From: an uncultured euryarchaeote
GTDB lineage: Archaea; Thermoplasmatota; Poseidoniia; Poseidoniales; Thalassarchaeaceae
DNA: 9,211 nt
Direction: 5' to 3'
Assembly (NCBI GenBank): GCA_937901365.1
Contig: CALCEF010000255.1
Coordinates: 1-9,211, forward strand
Shown: positions 1-6,368 of the stretch, one piece after another
Layout of the letters: each line of letters starts with the position of its first letter
How positions within the stretch are numbered: position 1 is the first letter of the stretch
Program-made: the position numbers and the translations under genes
The notes under the pieces: generated by a model
What the model was told of the DNA's origin: nothing
The model's database searches: none
What the model saw: only the letters and a program-made list of their open reading frames with translations

Positions 1-274
1 GACCTCTCATCGCTTCTAGTCGGGCGTGAACAGTCTCAGCATAATCGGTTTCATCTCCACTGAGAATCGATAACCTCTCCAAAGGAGAGGGAGCATTTTG
101 TGGCAACTCGTGTCGAGCGGCAAATCTCGCTTCGGCACGAGCACGTTCACGAATGGAAAGATGATCAAGCAGAGTACTCTTGCCTTCAGGCGTAGGTGAT
201 TCTCGATTTGAATCGCCTAGGAATCGACGACTGCGCTCCATCGCATCGCGGAGTGGTGTGCGAATGATGCTCAT
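1..274 (-). CDS. Truncated hypothetical protein, translationally coupled to the DUF835-type gene
   Basis: The minus-strand frame is open from an ATG at 274 to the left window edge, giving the first 91 residues; the C-terminus lies outside. The start is well supported: it overlaps the stop of the upstream gene as ATGA (271-274) and has a consensus AGGAGG seven bases upstream. The visible protein is hydrophilic, rich in Arg, Glu and Ala, and has no membrane segment. It begins MSIIRTPLRDAMERSRRF and later has an Arg/Ala-rich stretch, RERARAEARFAARHE, that looks helical. I do not recognise a family. The overlap suggests coordinated production with the DUF835-type protein, perhaps as a partner (inference). 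Existence of the gene is fairly sure; its function is unknown. Confidence 0.75.
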   Translation of the reverse strand, partial: MSIIRTPLRDAMERSRRFLGDSNRESPTPEGKSTLLDHLSIRERARAEARFAARHELPQNAPSPLERLSILSGDETDYAETVHARLEAMRG

Positions 275-2283
275 TTCTCAGCCTCCTTTAGAGCGTTCAT
301 TGCACCGTCGGGGTCAACCTCAAACAGATCGACAATCGATTGGATTTCCACACCCCGTGCTTCTAACTTGCGCAATCTTTCCCAAATGGTTACTTGGGAA
401 CCTGCACTGCCTGAAAACGCATTTGCCATGGCCCGAATTGAAGCCTTTTCAGAGTCTGCCAATCGCCCGGTTAGATGTTGGGTTCTTTGGGAACGGCTGC
501 TGGCCTCTCGGGCCGCTTTGTTTGCAGTCAATGGTGGAGTTTCGTCAGATAAATCACCGCCTGCAGCCGCTCTGCTGGCTGCGCCCATGCCAATGACACG
601 GAGATTGGGACCAGTTTCGTAGTTGACACCTGGTTCAATGGTCCGGGCTCGACTGGCTGCGAAATCGAGTTTACTCCTAGCGGTGATGGTTTCCCCGGGA
701 ATCACAACCTTCGCTTCGATCTCTCTTGCACGGCTGGCGGCCAAATCCATTCCCTCTTTCTCAAAACGATTCGCATCTTCTGAAACAATTTCCCCTACTT
801 CTGTCGGATTCAAGAACACCAGTCCGTCTTTGGCAGAAGATGTTCTGCGAACCTTTCGGGCTGTGTTTCCACGGTAATTGATGGTCGGAGATTTGGGGTT
901 CTTTGGAAGTTCAGGGGCGATTTCAGGAACGGGTTCTGGTACAGGTTCTGGTTCTGGTTCTGGCTCGGGCTCGGGCTCTGATTCCACCTCTGCAACCATT
1001 TCTGCTGGTTCAACAGGTGATTCTTGGACACCACGATTGGCGGAAGGAGCGGTCGCCCATTCGGGTAGTTCTTCTGCTGCAGATTCAATCGATGTCGCGA
1101 CTTCTGCAACCTCTTGGATTTCTGATTGGCGCTCCTCTCTCCAAGCGTCTACAACTCCGCTGATCGACCAACGGTGTTCCGACTCACTGGAATCTGGCGA
1201 AGTTGTTGGTTCCTGAATTGGGATAACGGGTTCGGGTATTTTGATTGCAGACCAATCATCAGAACAAAATGGATGGCCTTCCAATCGAGCCGGCCTTTCC
1301 GCCCAGTGATTGACTCTCGAACCCTCTAGGACATCGACTTCGCGAACAAGGATTGCACGTTGACGCGTAGTAAACACGTCAAGGTCAACTGGCAAAAGAA
1401 GCAGGTGCTCATCCGAAGTGATTGAATCAACCAGTGAACGGATCAACTCGATTGAACGATCAAATCCATGCAAACCGGTAAGGTATTCTAAACCATCCAA
1501 AAGGATGCAGGCACGGTTCGCACCAAACAAGAAACCGTCGATTTTTCGACGGACTTCTTCCAGTGTGGAGTTGCAGACATTGTCACCTTCACCCTTTTCT
1601 GTCAACCAAGATGTTACAGATGCAGGTAAGCCAAGTTGGTCTTCTAGTCGATTCCCAGGGGTTCGTGAAATTACCAATAGAGGGTGACCCACCTTTCCTA
1701 AGTGAGTTGCCATCAGCATTACCTCATCAGGTGTTTGTGTGTCAACCAAAGCGACCATCCCAGGCAACAATTCAGAACCTGGATGGAATGGTAAGGGTGG
1801 CAATTCAGTGGTAGGCCCCTCTGTGTCAGAATCATCATCTGGCATCCATGCGTCAAGGCGCTTCCATTGCCGGCGCTTTCTCTGCCGCCGATGCCACCAG
1901 GCCTCAGCTTCAACATCTTCACCCCAAGGCAGAACTTCGCCATCCTCCAAATGTAACAATGCAAGTGGATGTAGGCCCTCAATCAAATCAAGATCGATTT
2001 CATTGTGTCTCGACAATTGACTGCCTTCCAATGAGGCCGCCTCTTGAAGGGCACCGAGGGCTGAATGGCCTGAAAGTACCGAACCTTCTGAATCCTCATA
2101 CAAGACCATTGAAGGAGTACCTTGACGCACCGTGATTTGTCCAACAGCCCCTCCTAAGGCTCCGGCCTCGCAGCGAATATATCCGGATTCGGAGCGCTTC
2201 TGCATGTCGACCAAGAGGAGTTCGAGAACACCAGCGCCTCCGCGCCGTGTTTCGTTCACTTCACCCCTTGGAAGTTCAACCAT
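271..2283 (-). CDS. DUF835-type multidomain protein with Glu-Pro linker and AASRAR repeats
   Basis: A 670-residue soluble protein with no signal peptide or membrane segment. Residues about 15-120 resemble a PATAN/DUF4388-like domain (conserved SGYI, a GQI.V..G segment, then a PLALLHLEDGE segment); this match is tentative. Residues about 168-320 match my memory of DUF835: LLDGLEYL at 261-268, a hydrophobic strand with PVD at 298-300, and the R..AILVRE segment at 309-315. DUF835 occurs in many euryarchaeal proteins, often with signalling domains; its biochemical role is unknown. A low-complexity linker follows, with an (EP)n run at about 436-454. Next come two near-identical 12-residue segments (512-523 and 539-550, AASRAR..IE) and a degenerate third at 566-575. 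A helical C-terminus (about 610-670) closes the protein. The ATG at 2283 is chosen because GGTGA lies four bases upstream. A scaffold or regulatory role is inference. Confidence 0.85.
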   Translation of the reverse strand: MVELPRGEVNETRRGGAGVLELLLVDMQKRSESGYIRCEAGALGGAVGQITVRQGTPSMVLYEDSEGSVLSGHSALGALQEAASLEGSQLSRHNEIDLDLIEGLHPLALLHLEDGEVLPWGEDVEAEAWWHRRQRKRRQWKRLDAWMPDDDSDTEGPTTELPPLPFHPGSELLPGMVALVDTQTPDEVMLMATHLGKVGHPLLVISRTPGNRLEDQLGLPASVTSWLTEKGEGDNVCNSTLEEVRRKIDGFLFGANRACILLDGLEYLTGLHGFDRSIELIRSLVDSITSDEHLLLLPVDLDVFTTRQRAILVREVDVLEGSRVNHWAERPARLEGHPFCSDDWSAIKIPEPVIPIQEPTTSPDSSESEHRWSISGVVDAWREERQSEIQEVAEVATSIESAAEELPEWATAPSANRGVQESPVEPAEMVAEVESEPEPEPEPEPEPVPEPVPEIAPELPKNPKSPTINYRGNTARKVRRTSSAKDGLVFLNPTEVGEIVSEDANRFEKEGMDLAASRAREIEAKVVIPGETITARSKLDFAASRARTIEPGVNYETGPNLRVIGMGAASRAAAGGDLSDETPPLTANKAAREASSRSQRTQHLTGRLADSEKASIRAMANAFSGSAGSQVTIWERLRKLEARGVEIQSIVDLFEVDPDGAMNALKEAEK
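282..287 (-). promoter_or_regulatory. Shine-Dalgarno sequence for the gene starting at 274
   Basis: The minus strand reads AGGAGG followed by seven bases and then ATG. It lies inside the last codons of the upstream gene, so the second gene can be initiated independently or by coupled termination and re-initiation. This is the best ribosome binding site in the window and it fixes the start at 274. Confidence 0.8.
559..750 (-). repeat. Coding repeats of the AASRAR motif in the DUF835-type protein
   Basis: Two copies of [ML]D[LF]AASRAR.IE are encoded at 715-750 and 634-669, about 80 bases apart, and a shorter third copy (GAASRAAAG) at 559-588. The DNA of the first two copies is similar but not identical, so the peptide appears conserved rather than recently duplicated. 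The spacing is compatible with a tandem short binding motif (inference). Confidence 0.7.
932..979. repeat. Hexanucleotide tandem repeat encoding a Glu-Pro run
   Basis: Eight head-to-tail hexamers of the form GGTTCT/GGCTCG/GGTACA (plus strand) lie in frame inside the DUF835-type gene. On the minus strand they encode alternating Glu-Pro with two Val-Pro units. Being in-frame multiples of six, copy-number changes would lengthen or shorten the linker without a frameshift. The plus-strand frame gives a Gly-Ser run, which is only its antisense. Confidence 0.85.
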
Positions 2284-2287
2284 CTAC

Positions 2288-2292
2288 TCACC
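2288..2292 (-). promoter_or_regulatory. Probable Shine-Dalgarno (GGTGA) of the DUF835-type gene
   Basis: On the minus strand GGTGA stands four bases before the ATG at 2283. It matches the UCACC part of the usual archaeal 16S rRNA 3' end. Its first G is also the last base of the adjacent hairpin (2292-2306), so a folded leader would touch the ribosome binding site. Confidence 0.5.
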
Positions 2293-2306
2293 GACGCTAC
2301 GCGTCG
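2292..2306. repeat. Perfect 6-bp inverted repeat next to the DUF835-type gene start
   Basis: CGACGC, loop TAC, GCGTCG. In the minus-strand leader the hairpin ends directly at the GGTGA ribosome binding site of the 2283 start. It could be an RNA hairpin or a dyad operator in the divergent intergenic region; the sequence alone does not decide. Confidence 0.6.
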
Positions 2307-2328
2307 TGTCTAACGCCTCTTGAATCAA

Positions 2329-2348
2329 CCGCCCCCCAAAGGGGGCGG
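2329..2348. repeat. GC-rich hairpin in the divergent intergenic region
   Basis: CCGCCCCC, loop CAAA, GGGGGCGG: an 8-bp perfect stem made only of G-C pairs, 59 bases before the GTG at 2408 and 45 bases before the ATG at 2283. No T-run follows on either strand, and it lies between divergent starts, so a terminator role is unlikely. A dyad protein-binding site or leader structure is more plausible. I found no convincing archaeal TATA box in 2284-2407. Confidence 0.65.
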
Positions 2349-2407
2349 GAACCCGTTTGCAAGGGAGACTGCAGAACGCCGAGAAATTCAAGCAGGATGC
2401 GTGATTC

Positions 2408-2788
2408 GTGGCCACTGTGGAACTATCTCAGCAACAATCTGATTGGCTTGATGCCGGTATTGAGCATTTCAATGCGGGGCGATTTTGGCACGCTCATGAA
2501 GATTGGGAAGATCTTTGGAAATCGATGAAGGGAAACGCCAGCCAAGAACTCGTCGATGGAATTCAAGGCCTCATCCAAATTGCGGCGATGCTGTTGAATC
2601 ACGAACGGAGGAAGGTTCGTGGAGTCACAAACCTATGGACCAAATCTAGTGCAAAGTTGGAACCTGTAATCGAGGGCATATTTGGGATTGATGTTGCCAG
2701 TCTATATACGGATTCTGAGCCATTTCATCGAGATGTTGAAGACTTTTCATTGGTGGCTCAAACTGTAAAAATCAAGCAGCAATCTTGA
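2408..2788 (+). CDS. DUF309 family protein
   Basis: A 126-residue soluble protein. Residues 21-37 carry the DUF309 signature, FNAGRFWHAHEDWEDLW (F.xGrFweaHE.wE.lW in the family as I know it), with His28, His30, Glu31 and Glu34 in a likely metal- or ligand-binding cluster. A second helix has the conserved GIQGLIQIAA at 51-60. The length is normal for this family of small all-helical proteins found in bacteria and archaea, which has no established reaction. The GTG at 2408 has GTGAT just upstream as a possible ribosome binding site; a second in-frame GTG at 2417 (VELSQQ) would remove only three residues. It leads a plus-strand run with two membrane protein genes, the next starting 24 bases downstream. 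Family assignment is confident, role unknown. Confidence 0.88.
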   Translation: MATVELSQQQSDWLDAGIEHFNAGRFWHAHEDWEDLWKSMKGNASQELVDGIQGLIQIAAMLLNHERRKVRGVTNLWTKSSAKLEPVIEGIFGIDVASLYTDSEPFHRDVEDFSLVAQTVKIKQQS

Positions 2789-2797
2789 GAGACTCAA

Positions 2798-2809
2798 CTC
2801 CGTGCGGAG
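2798..2809 (+). repeat. Small hairpin containing the ribosome binding site of the 2813 gene
   Basis: CTCCG, TG, CGGAG is a perfect dyad whose right arm contains GGAG three bases before the ATG at 2813. If it folds in the transcript, the Shine-Dalgarno bases would be paired with the left arm. The stem is short (4-5 bp), so chance is possible. Confidence 0.4.
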
Positions 2810-2812
2810 CAT

Positions 2813-3505
2813 ATGGTCGAGCCGCCATCGGATTCAAGATTGCTTTCCGATACGGAAGTTGCTGATTCTTGGATTGATTCAAGCCGAATTTGGATGCAGG
2901 GCGGATTTTACTGCTCCCTCATCATCATTGCTTTCTCCGTAATCGCGACGGTGGGGGTCATTCAATGGAATCAAGCAATACTGGTGATTGCAGTAACCAC
3001 CTTGCTCGTTCTCAGCCAAAATTTCCGGAAAATTGTCAACTCGAGAAACCAATTGGACGTAATCGCCATTTCGACCGGCCACCCTTGGCATGATTCTGAA
3101 TCCACTGGATCGACAACCGTGTTTGTACGAGGTGGCAATGAATGGGTCGGGTTGGAGCCAGATGTACGACTCGTATCCACACGTGACCCCATATTGGACC
3201 AATCTCTGCTTAGAGATGGGGATTCTGAAGGAGATGTTCTTGTTCGATGGGAAGGTGAGGCAGATTCCAGAATTGTTGCAATAATCAACATGGCACAAGC
3301 TTTGGCGAACGCACAGGACAGAGATGAGGATGCCATAGACTCTTTTGAAGCGGCACGCGAACGAGAAGATTCGAGCGAAGGATTGCTTGATCGTGAGTGG
3401 ATGGATACAGAGGAAGGTTCAATCGATTATGAGCCAGGTGCGATTCTTCGAGCCTTCAAGCGCTCAAAAGATTCAGATGAAGATTCTGAACTAAAAGATG
3501 CTTAG
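2813..3505 (+). CDS. Two-helix membrane protein with acidic cytoplasmic-type tail
   Basis: A 230-residue protein of no family I recognise. A polar N-terminus (1-28) precedes two hydrophobic segments, about 31-50 and 54-69, separated by a very short turn, so it should form a helical hairpin with both ends on the same side. Basic residues (RK.....R) directly after the second segment suggest that side is cytoplasmic. Residues about 80-165 look like a compact beta-rich domain (VFVRGGNEWVGL, VLVRWEGE), and the remainder is strongly acidic with many Asp, Glu and Ser. The start is the ATG at 2813, preceded by GGAG. It lies 24 bases after the DUF309 gene and is probably co-transcribed with it and the following membrane gene. 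Real gene: fairly sure. Function: unknown. Confidence 0.78.
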   Translation: MVEPPSDSRLLSDTEVADSWIDSSRIWMQGGFYCSLIIIAFSVIATVGVIQWNQAILVIAVTTLLVLSQNFRKIVNSRNQLDVIAISTGHPWHDSESTGSTTVFVRGGNEWVGLEPDVRLVSTRDPILDQSLLRDGDSEGDVLVRWEGEADSRIVAIINMAQALANAQDRDEDAIDSFEAAREREDSSEGLLDREWMDTEEGSIDYEPGAILRAFKRSKDSDEDSELKDA

Positions 3506-3573
3506 ACGCAATCGCACGATTGAGATTGACAGCGACCCCTAAGACCATATGCGGTCCATCAGGGAATGAGGAT

Positions 3574-4227
3574 ATGAGTTGGAGAGAACAACTCGACGAT
3601 CTTCCGCCGGACCAGCGTGTTCTGGTCGAAGGGGGGAGTTTATCGCAACGGTTTTCCAAACAACCATTGGCTCTAACCCATCCTGTTCTAATCGGTGGTT
3701 TCTACGGTTTCCTTGTCTCTATGGCATTGTTGTTGCCCCATGGATATGAACATGGATGGAATCAAAATTCAATGCGTGATTGGGCATTCCTTGGCGTTTT
3801 GTTGATGTTGTTGGTCGCCATAACTGGTCACGCTTCACTGATCTTTGCTCAATTACTGAAACGGCCACCAATTTCACTGCGAAGAGAATTGGCATACCCG
3901 ATGCCATTCATTGGACTCAGTATACTCAGTGTAATGCTGGTGACCGAAGTAGATTCTGGGCTGTCGGAAAACACAGCAACATGGATTCGTTACCTTGGAT
4001 GGGCACTTTTACTCACCCCTGGACCTGTTTACATTCACCTTTCGTGGGCCCCTCGATGGAGACTTTTGTGCCGCTTGGAAGAGGGTTTGGACCCCTTTGA
4101 AGGTGAAATGCCAACAATACCACATTCAGAAGATTTGGCAACCACAGAAGATTCTGATATGGAAATGGCGATCGAGGATATCGAAGAAGACCCCCCATTG
4201 CTCCACATAGCAGAGGGAGAGGAATAA
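3574..4227 (+). CDS. Four-helix membrane protein with acidic C-terminus
   Basis: A 217-residue protein from the ATG at 3574, which has GAGG two bases upstream and gives a sensible N-terminus (MSWREQLDD). The frame is open back to a TTG at 3520, but those 18 residues look untranslated. Four hydrophobic segments lie at about 37-54, 71-93, 109-125 and 138-156, with Arg/Lys-rich loops after the second (KRPPISLRRE) and after the fourth (APRWRLLCR). The last 45 residues are dense in Glu and Asp. I recognise no family. It follows the two-helix membrane gene by 68 bases and ends exactly where the convergent kbl-like gene ends (4227/4228). The shared architecture of the two neighbours, membrane helices plus an acidic tail, suggests they act together (inference). 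Confidence 0.77.
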   Translation: MSWREQLDDLPPDQRVLVEGGSLSQRFSKQPLALTHPVLIGGFYGFLVSMALLLPHGYEHGWNQNSMRDWAFLGVLLMLLVAITGHASLIFAQLLKRPPISLRRELAYPMPFIGLSILSVMLVTEVDSGLSENTATWIRYLGWALLLTPGPVYIHLSWAPRWRLLCRLEEGLDPFEGEMPTIPHSEDLATTEDSDMEMAIEDIEEDPPLLHIAEGEE

Positions 4228-5409
4228 TCAGATCAGTCCAACCTTTCGGCCTGCTGACTCATATCCGGCCAAGATAGTATCCAGTTGTCCATCTGTCAGG
4301 CCTGCTGAAAGTTGATTTCTGACTCTCGCGGCATCTCTGGCCACCATTGGGAAAACGATTGCTCCGGCTACAATCCCCTCATCTCTAAGTGCGGACACGA
4401 GTTCTTTCGCAATGCGACTTTCACCACACATCACAGGAATAATCGGCGTGGTTGAAACGCCCAAATCAAAACCAAGACTGGCCATTTCGGAGCGGAACCT
4501 GTGTGTGTTCGACCAAAGTCGCGCATGATGTTCGGGCTCATCCATCAATACCTCGACTGCCGCTTTCTGTGCCGCAGCCACTCCAGGGGGCTGACTTCCA
4601 GATAGAAGCCATGAACGGGAATGATTGAGTGCGTGTGTTCGCATTTGCTCACTCCCTGCAACGATTCCACCTTGCACACCTAGAGCTTTGGAAAACGAAC
4701 CGATTTCAAAATCTACTCGACCCTGTAAGCCGAAGTGATCGACAATCCCCGCTCCGCTTTCACCCATCACCCCTTCACCATGACAATCGTCGACGAAGAT
4801 CATCGCATCGTATTGTTCGGCCAACTCGGTGATTTCATCCAATGGACAGATGTCGCCATCCATCGAAAATACACCATCTGTGATGATGAGTTTTCGTTCG
4901 GCGTCAGAATGGTCTTTCAGAGCTTGCTCAAGGCCAGCCATGTCATTGTGAGGGTAGACTGCCCTCTGTGCCTTTGTTAGACGAACGCCGTCGATGATTG
5001 AACCATGATTCAGTTCGTCTGAAATGATGACATCTTGCTTTCCCTGCACAAGTGTTGGGATTAACCCAACATTGGCAGTATAACCTGCACTATAGATAAG
5101 AGCAGCCTCTACACCTTTGAATTTCGCGACCGCTTCTTCAGCGGCGAGATGGATATCCATCGTCCCTGAAATGGCTCTGACAGAACCGCTGCCTGCACCA
5201 TACTTTTCGGTCGCTTCAATCATTGCGGCGACTACTTTTGGATGTGTGGTCAAGTTGAGGTAATTGTTCGCTGACAGCATGATCATGCGCTGCCCGTCAA
5301 CAGTACACTCTGGTTCGCTTGCACTTTCAAGGGTTGGAGGTTCCCAGTTGAGTCCCCCTGCAACCAACTCTTCGTAGCGCTCTGACATCCATCGGTGCTC
5401 GCGCGCCAT
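4228..5409 (-). CDS. kbl: PLP-dependent alpha-oxoamine synthase, probable glycine C-acetyltransferase
   Basis: Fold-type I aminotransferase-like enzyme; Kbl catalyses 2-amino-3-ketobutyrate + CoA = glycine + acetyl-CoA in threonine breakdown. Numbered from the ATG at 5409 (393 residues; E. coli Kbl is about 398), visible features are ANNYLNL near 47-53, NHGSIIDGVRL with the cofactor-stacking His135, TDGVFSMDGD, DDCH with Asp207 and His210 (the cofactor-contacting D.H of the family), and GSFSKALG with the Schiff-base Lys241. The segment around His135 is very close to E. coli Kbl as I remember it. The frame is open to an ATG at 5481, but those 24 extra residues would leave 2 bases between divergent genes and do not resemble Kbl, so 5409 or the ATG at 5388 is likelier. 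Related family members (BioF, HemA, serine palmitoyltransferase) cannot be fully excluded. No threonine dehydrogenase gene is in the window. Confidence 0.88.
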   Translation of the reverse strand: MAREHRWMSERYEELVAGGLNWEPPTLESASEPECTVDGQRMIMLSANNYLNLTTHPKVVAAMIEATEKYGAGSGSVRAISGTMDIHLAAEEAVAKFKGVEAALIYSAGYTANVGLIPTLVQGKQDVIISDELNHGSIIDGVRLTKAQRAVYPHNDMAGLEQALKDHSDAERKLIITDGVFSMDGDICPLDEITELAEQYDAMIFVDDCHGEGVMGESGAGIVDHFGLQGRVDFEIGSFSKALGVQGGIVAGSEQMRTHALNHSRSWLLSGSQPPGVAAAQKAAVEVLMDEPEHHARLWSNTHRFRSEMASLGFDLGVSTTPIIPVMCGESRIAKELVSALRDEGIVAGAIVFPMVARDAARVRNQLSAGLTDGQLDTILAGYESAGRKVGLI

Positions 5410-5465
5410 GCACTGCGCACACGTAGATTGGCTGTTGATGCTTACGCCAAGACATTCATGGCGAA

Positions 5466-5472
5466 AGGAGGG
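5466..5472 (+). promoter_or_regulatory. Likely Shine-Dalgarno of the PqqB-like gene
   Basis: AGGAGGG ends 11 bases before the ATG at 5484, a slightly long but acceptable spacing. It lies within the unlikely N-terminal extension of the divergent kbl-like frame, which supports reading this stretch as intergenic. Confidence 0.5.
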
Positions 5473-5483
5473 TAGGGCCATTC

Positions 5484-6368
5484 ATGCGAGGTGTGCGGGT
5501 CACCGTTCTTGGGACGGCGCAAGACGGAGGTTTTCCACAACCTGGATGCACACAGGAGTGTTGCAGGAGAGTGCGCTCAAACGATTCGCTGCGACGCTTT
5601 CCAGTGAGCCTTGGGATCATTGGTTCCGATGGTTCAGCACATTTGATTGAGGCCAGTCGTTCAATGGGTCATCAGTTTGAAATTTGGGATTCTGTGGATG
5701 AATTTGATTCAACGTTGAGTTCAGTGAGTATCACACACGCCCATTTGGGGCACATCGATGGCCTGGGGTTGTTTGGAAAGGAAGTCATGGGAGCCAAACA
5801 CCTCACTGTCCATTGTAGCCAATCTGTTGCAAATCTAATCGAGCAGAACCCAGTCTGGAAAATATTGCGAGAAGACGATGTAATCATCCCAACTGTATGG
5901 AGTGCGAATGATGTGTTTGAACCATCTCCTGGTTGTGGATTTAGAATCAGACCAGTTCCAGTCCCACACCGGGATGAATTCAGTGACAACCATGCACTTC
6001 TGATTGAAGGCAAGGGGACCAAACTGCTATTCATGCCAGATCACGATACATGGGATGACACGTTGTCCGGACTGAGTATTCGACAGTGGTTGTCACAATT
6101 GGGAGTAGATGTGGCACTCATCGATGGGACTTTTTGGGATGGTGATGAATTGCAACACCGCGACATGAGTGAAATTCCACATCCAACGGTCCGTGAGAGT
6201 CTAGAGAGATTGGGCCCTCGTCAATCGGGCGACCCTGATATCCGATTCTTACACCTGAACCACACCAATCCTCTCTGCAACCCAGATTCGCCTGAATTAG
6301 CCGAATTGACTGCAATGGGCTGGGGTCTGGTCAAAGAAGGGGATTCGTTCACGCTTGAACGGTTATGA
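5484..6368 (+). CDS. PqqB-like metallo-beta-lactamase-fold protein
   Basis: A 294-residue soluble protein. It opens with a PqqB-type strand and glycine loop (VTVLGTAQDGGFPQPGC), followed by a Cys cluster (22, 26, 27) where PqqB has its CxC-type metal site. The MBL motif is HAHLGH at 85-90 followed by ID; the usual Asp of HxHxDH is Gly. Further likely metal ligands are His162, His170 and the PDHD at 185-188. The C-terminal half has PqqB hallmarks: ALIDGTFWDGDEL at 211-223 and HLNHTNP at 257-263, then a D.PE...L...G segment. This matches the stand-alone PqqB-like subfamily found in many organisms without PQQ synthesis. No pqqA, C, D or E is visible, so a PQQ role should not be assumed. Its stop overlaps the following riboflavin kinase frame by ATGA. 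Family confident, substrate unknown. Confidence 0.85.
   Translation: MRGVRVTVLGTAQDGGFPQPGCTQECCRRVRSNDSLRRFPVSLGIIGSDGSAHLIEASRSMGHQFEIWDSVDEFDSTLSSVSITHAHLGHIDGLGLFGKEVMGAKHLTVHCSQSVANLIEQNPVWKILREDDVIIPTVWSANDVFEPSPGCGFRIRPVPVPHRDEFSDNHALLIEGKGTKLLFMPDHDTWDDTLSGLSIRQWLSQLGVDVALIDGTFWDGDELQHRDMSEIPHPTVRESLERLGPRQSGDPDIRFLHLNHTNPLCNPDSPELAELTAMGWGLVKEGDSFTLERL

Noticed and set aside
932..979. CRISPR-like repeat array
   Set aside because: The repeat is a 6-base in-frame microsatellite without spacers, encoding Glu-Pro.
878..1216. Plus-strand open frame with a Gly-Ser/Gly-Thr repeat
   Set aside because: It is the antisense of the Glu-Pro linker in the DUF835-type gene; no start signal or conserved domain.
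2247..2528. Plus-strand open frame crossing the divergent spacer
   Set aside because: It overlaps the DUF835-type start and the DUF309 motif in another frame, and its protein looks random; the DUF309 frame is clearly the real one.
3520..3573. TTG-initiated N-terminal extension of the four-helix membrane protein
   Set aside because: The ATG at 3574 has a GAGG upstream and a natural N-terminus; the 18 extra residues show no plausible features.
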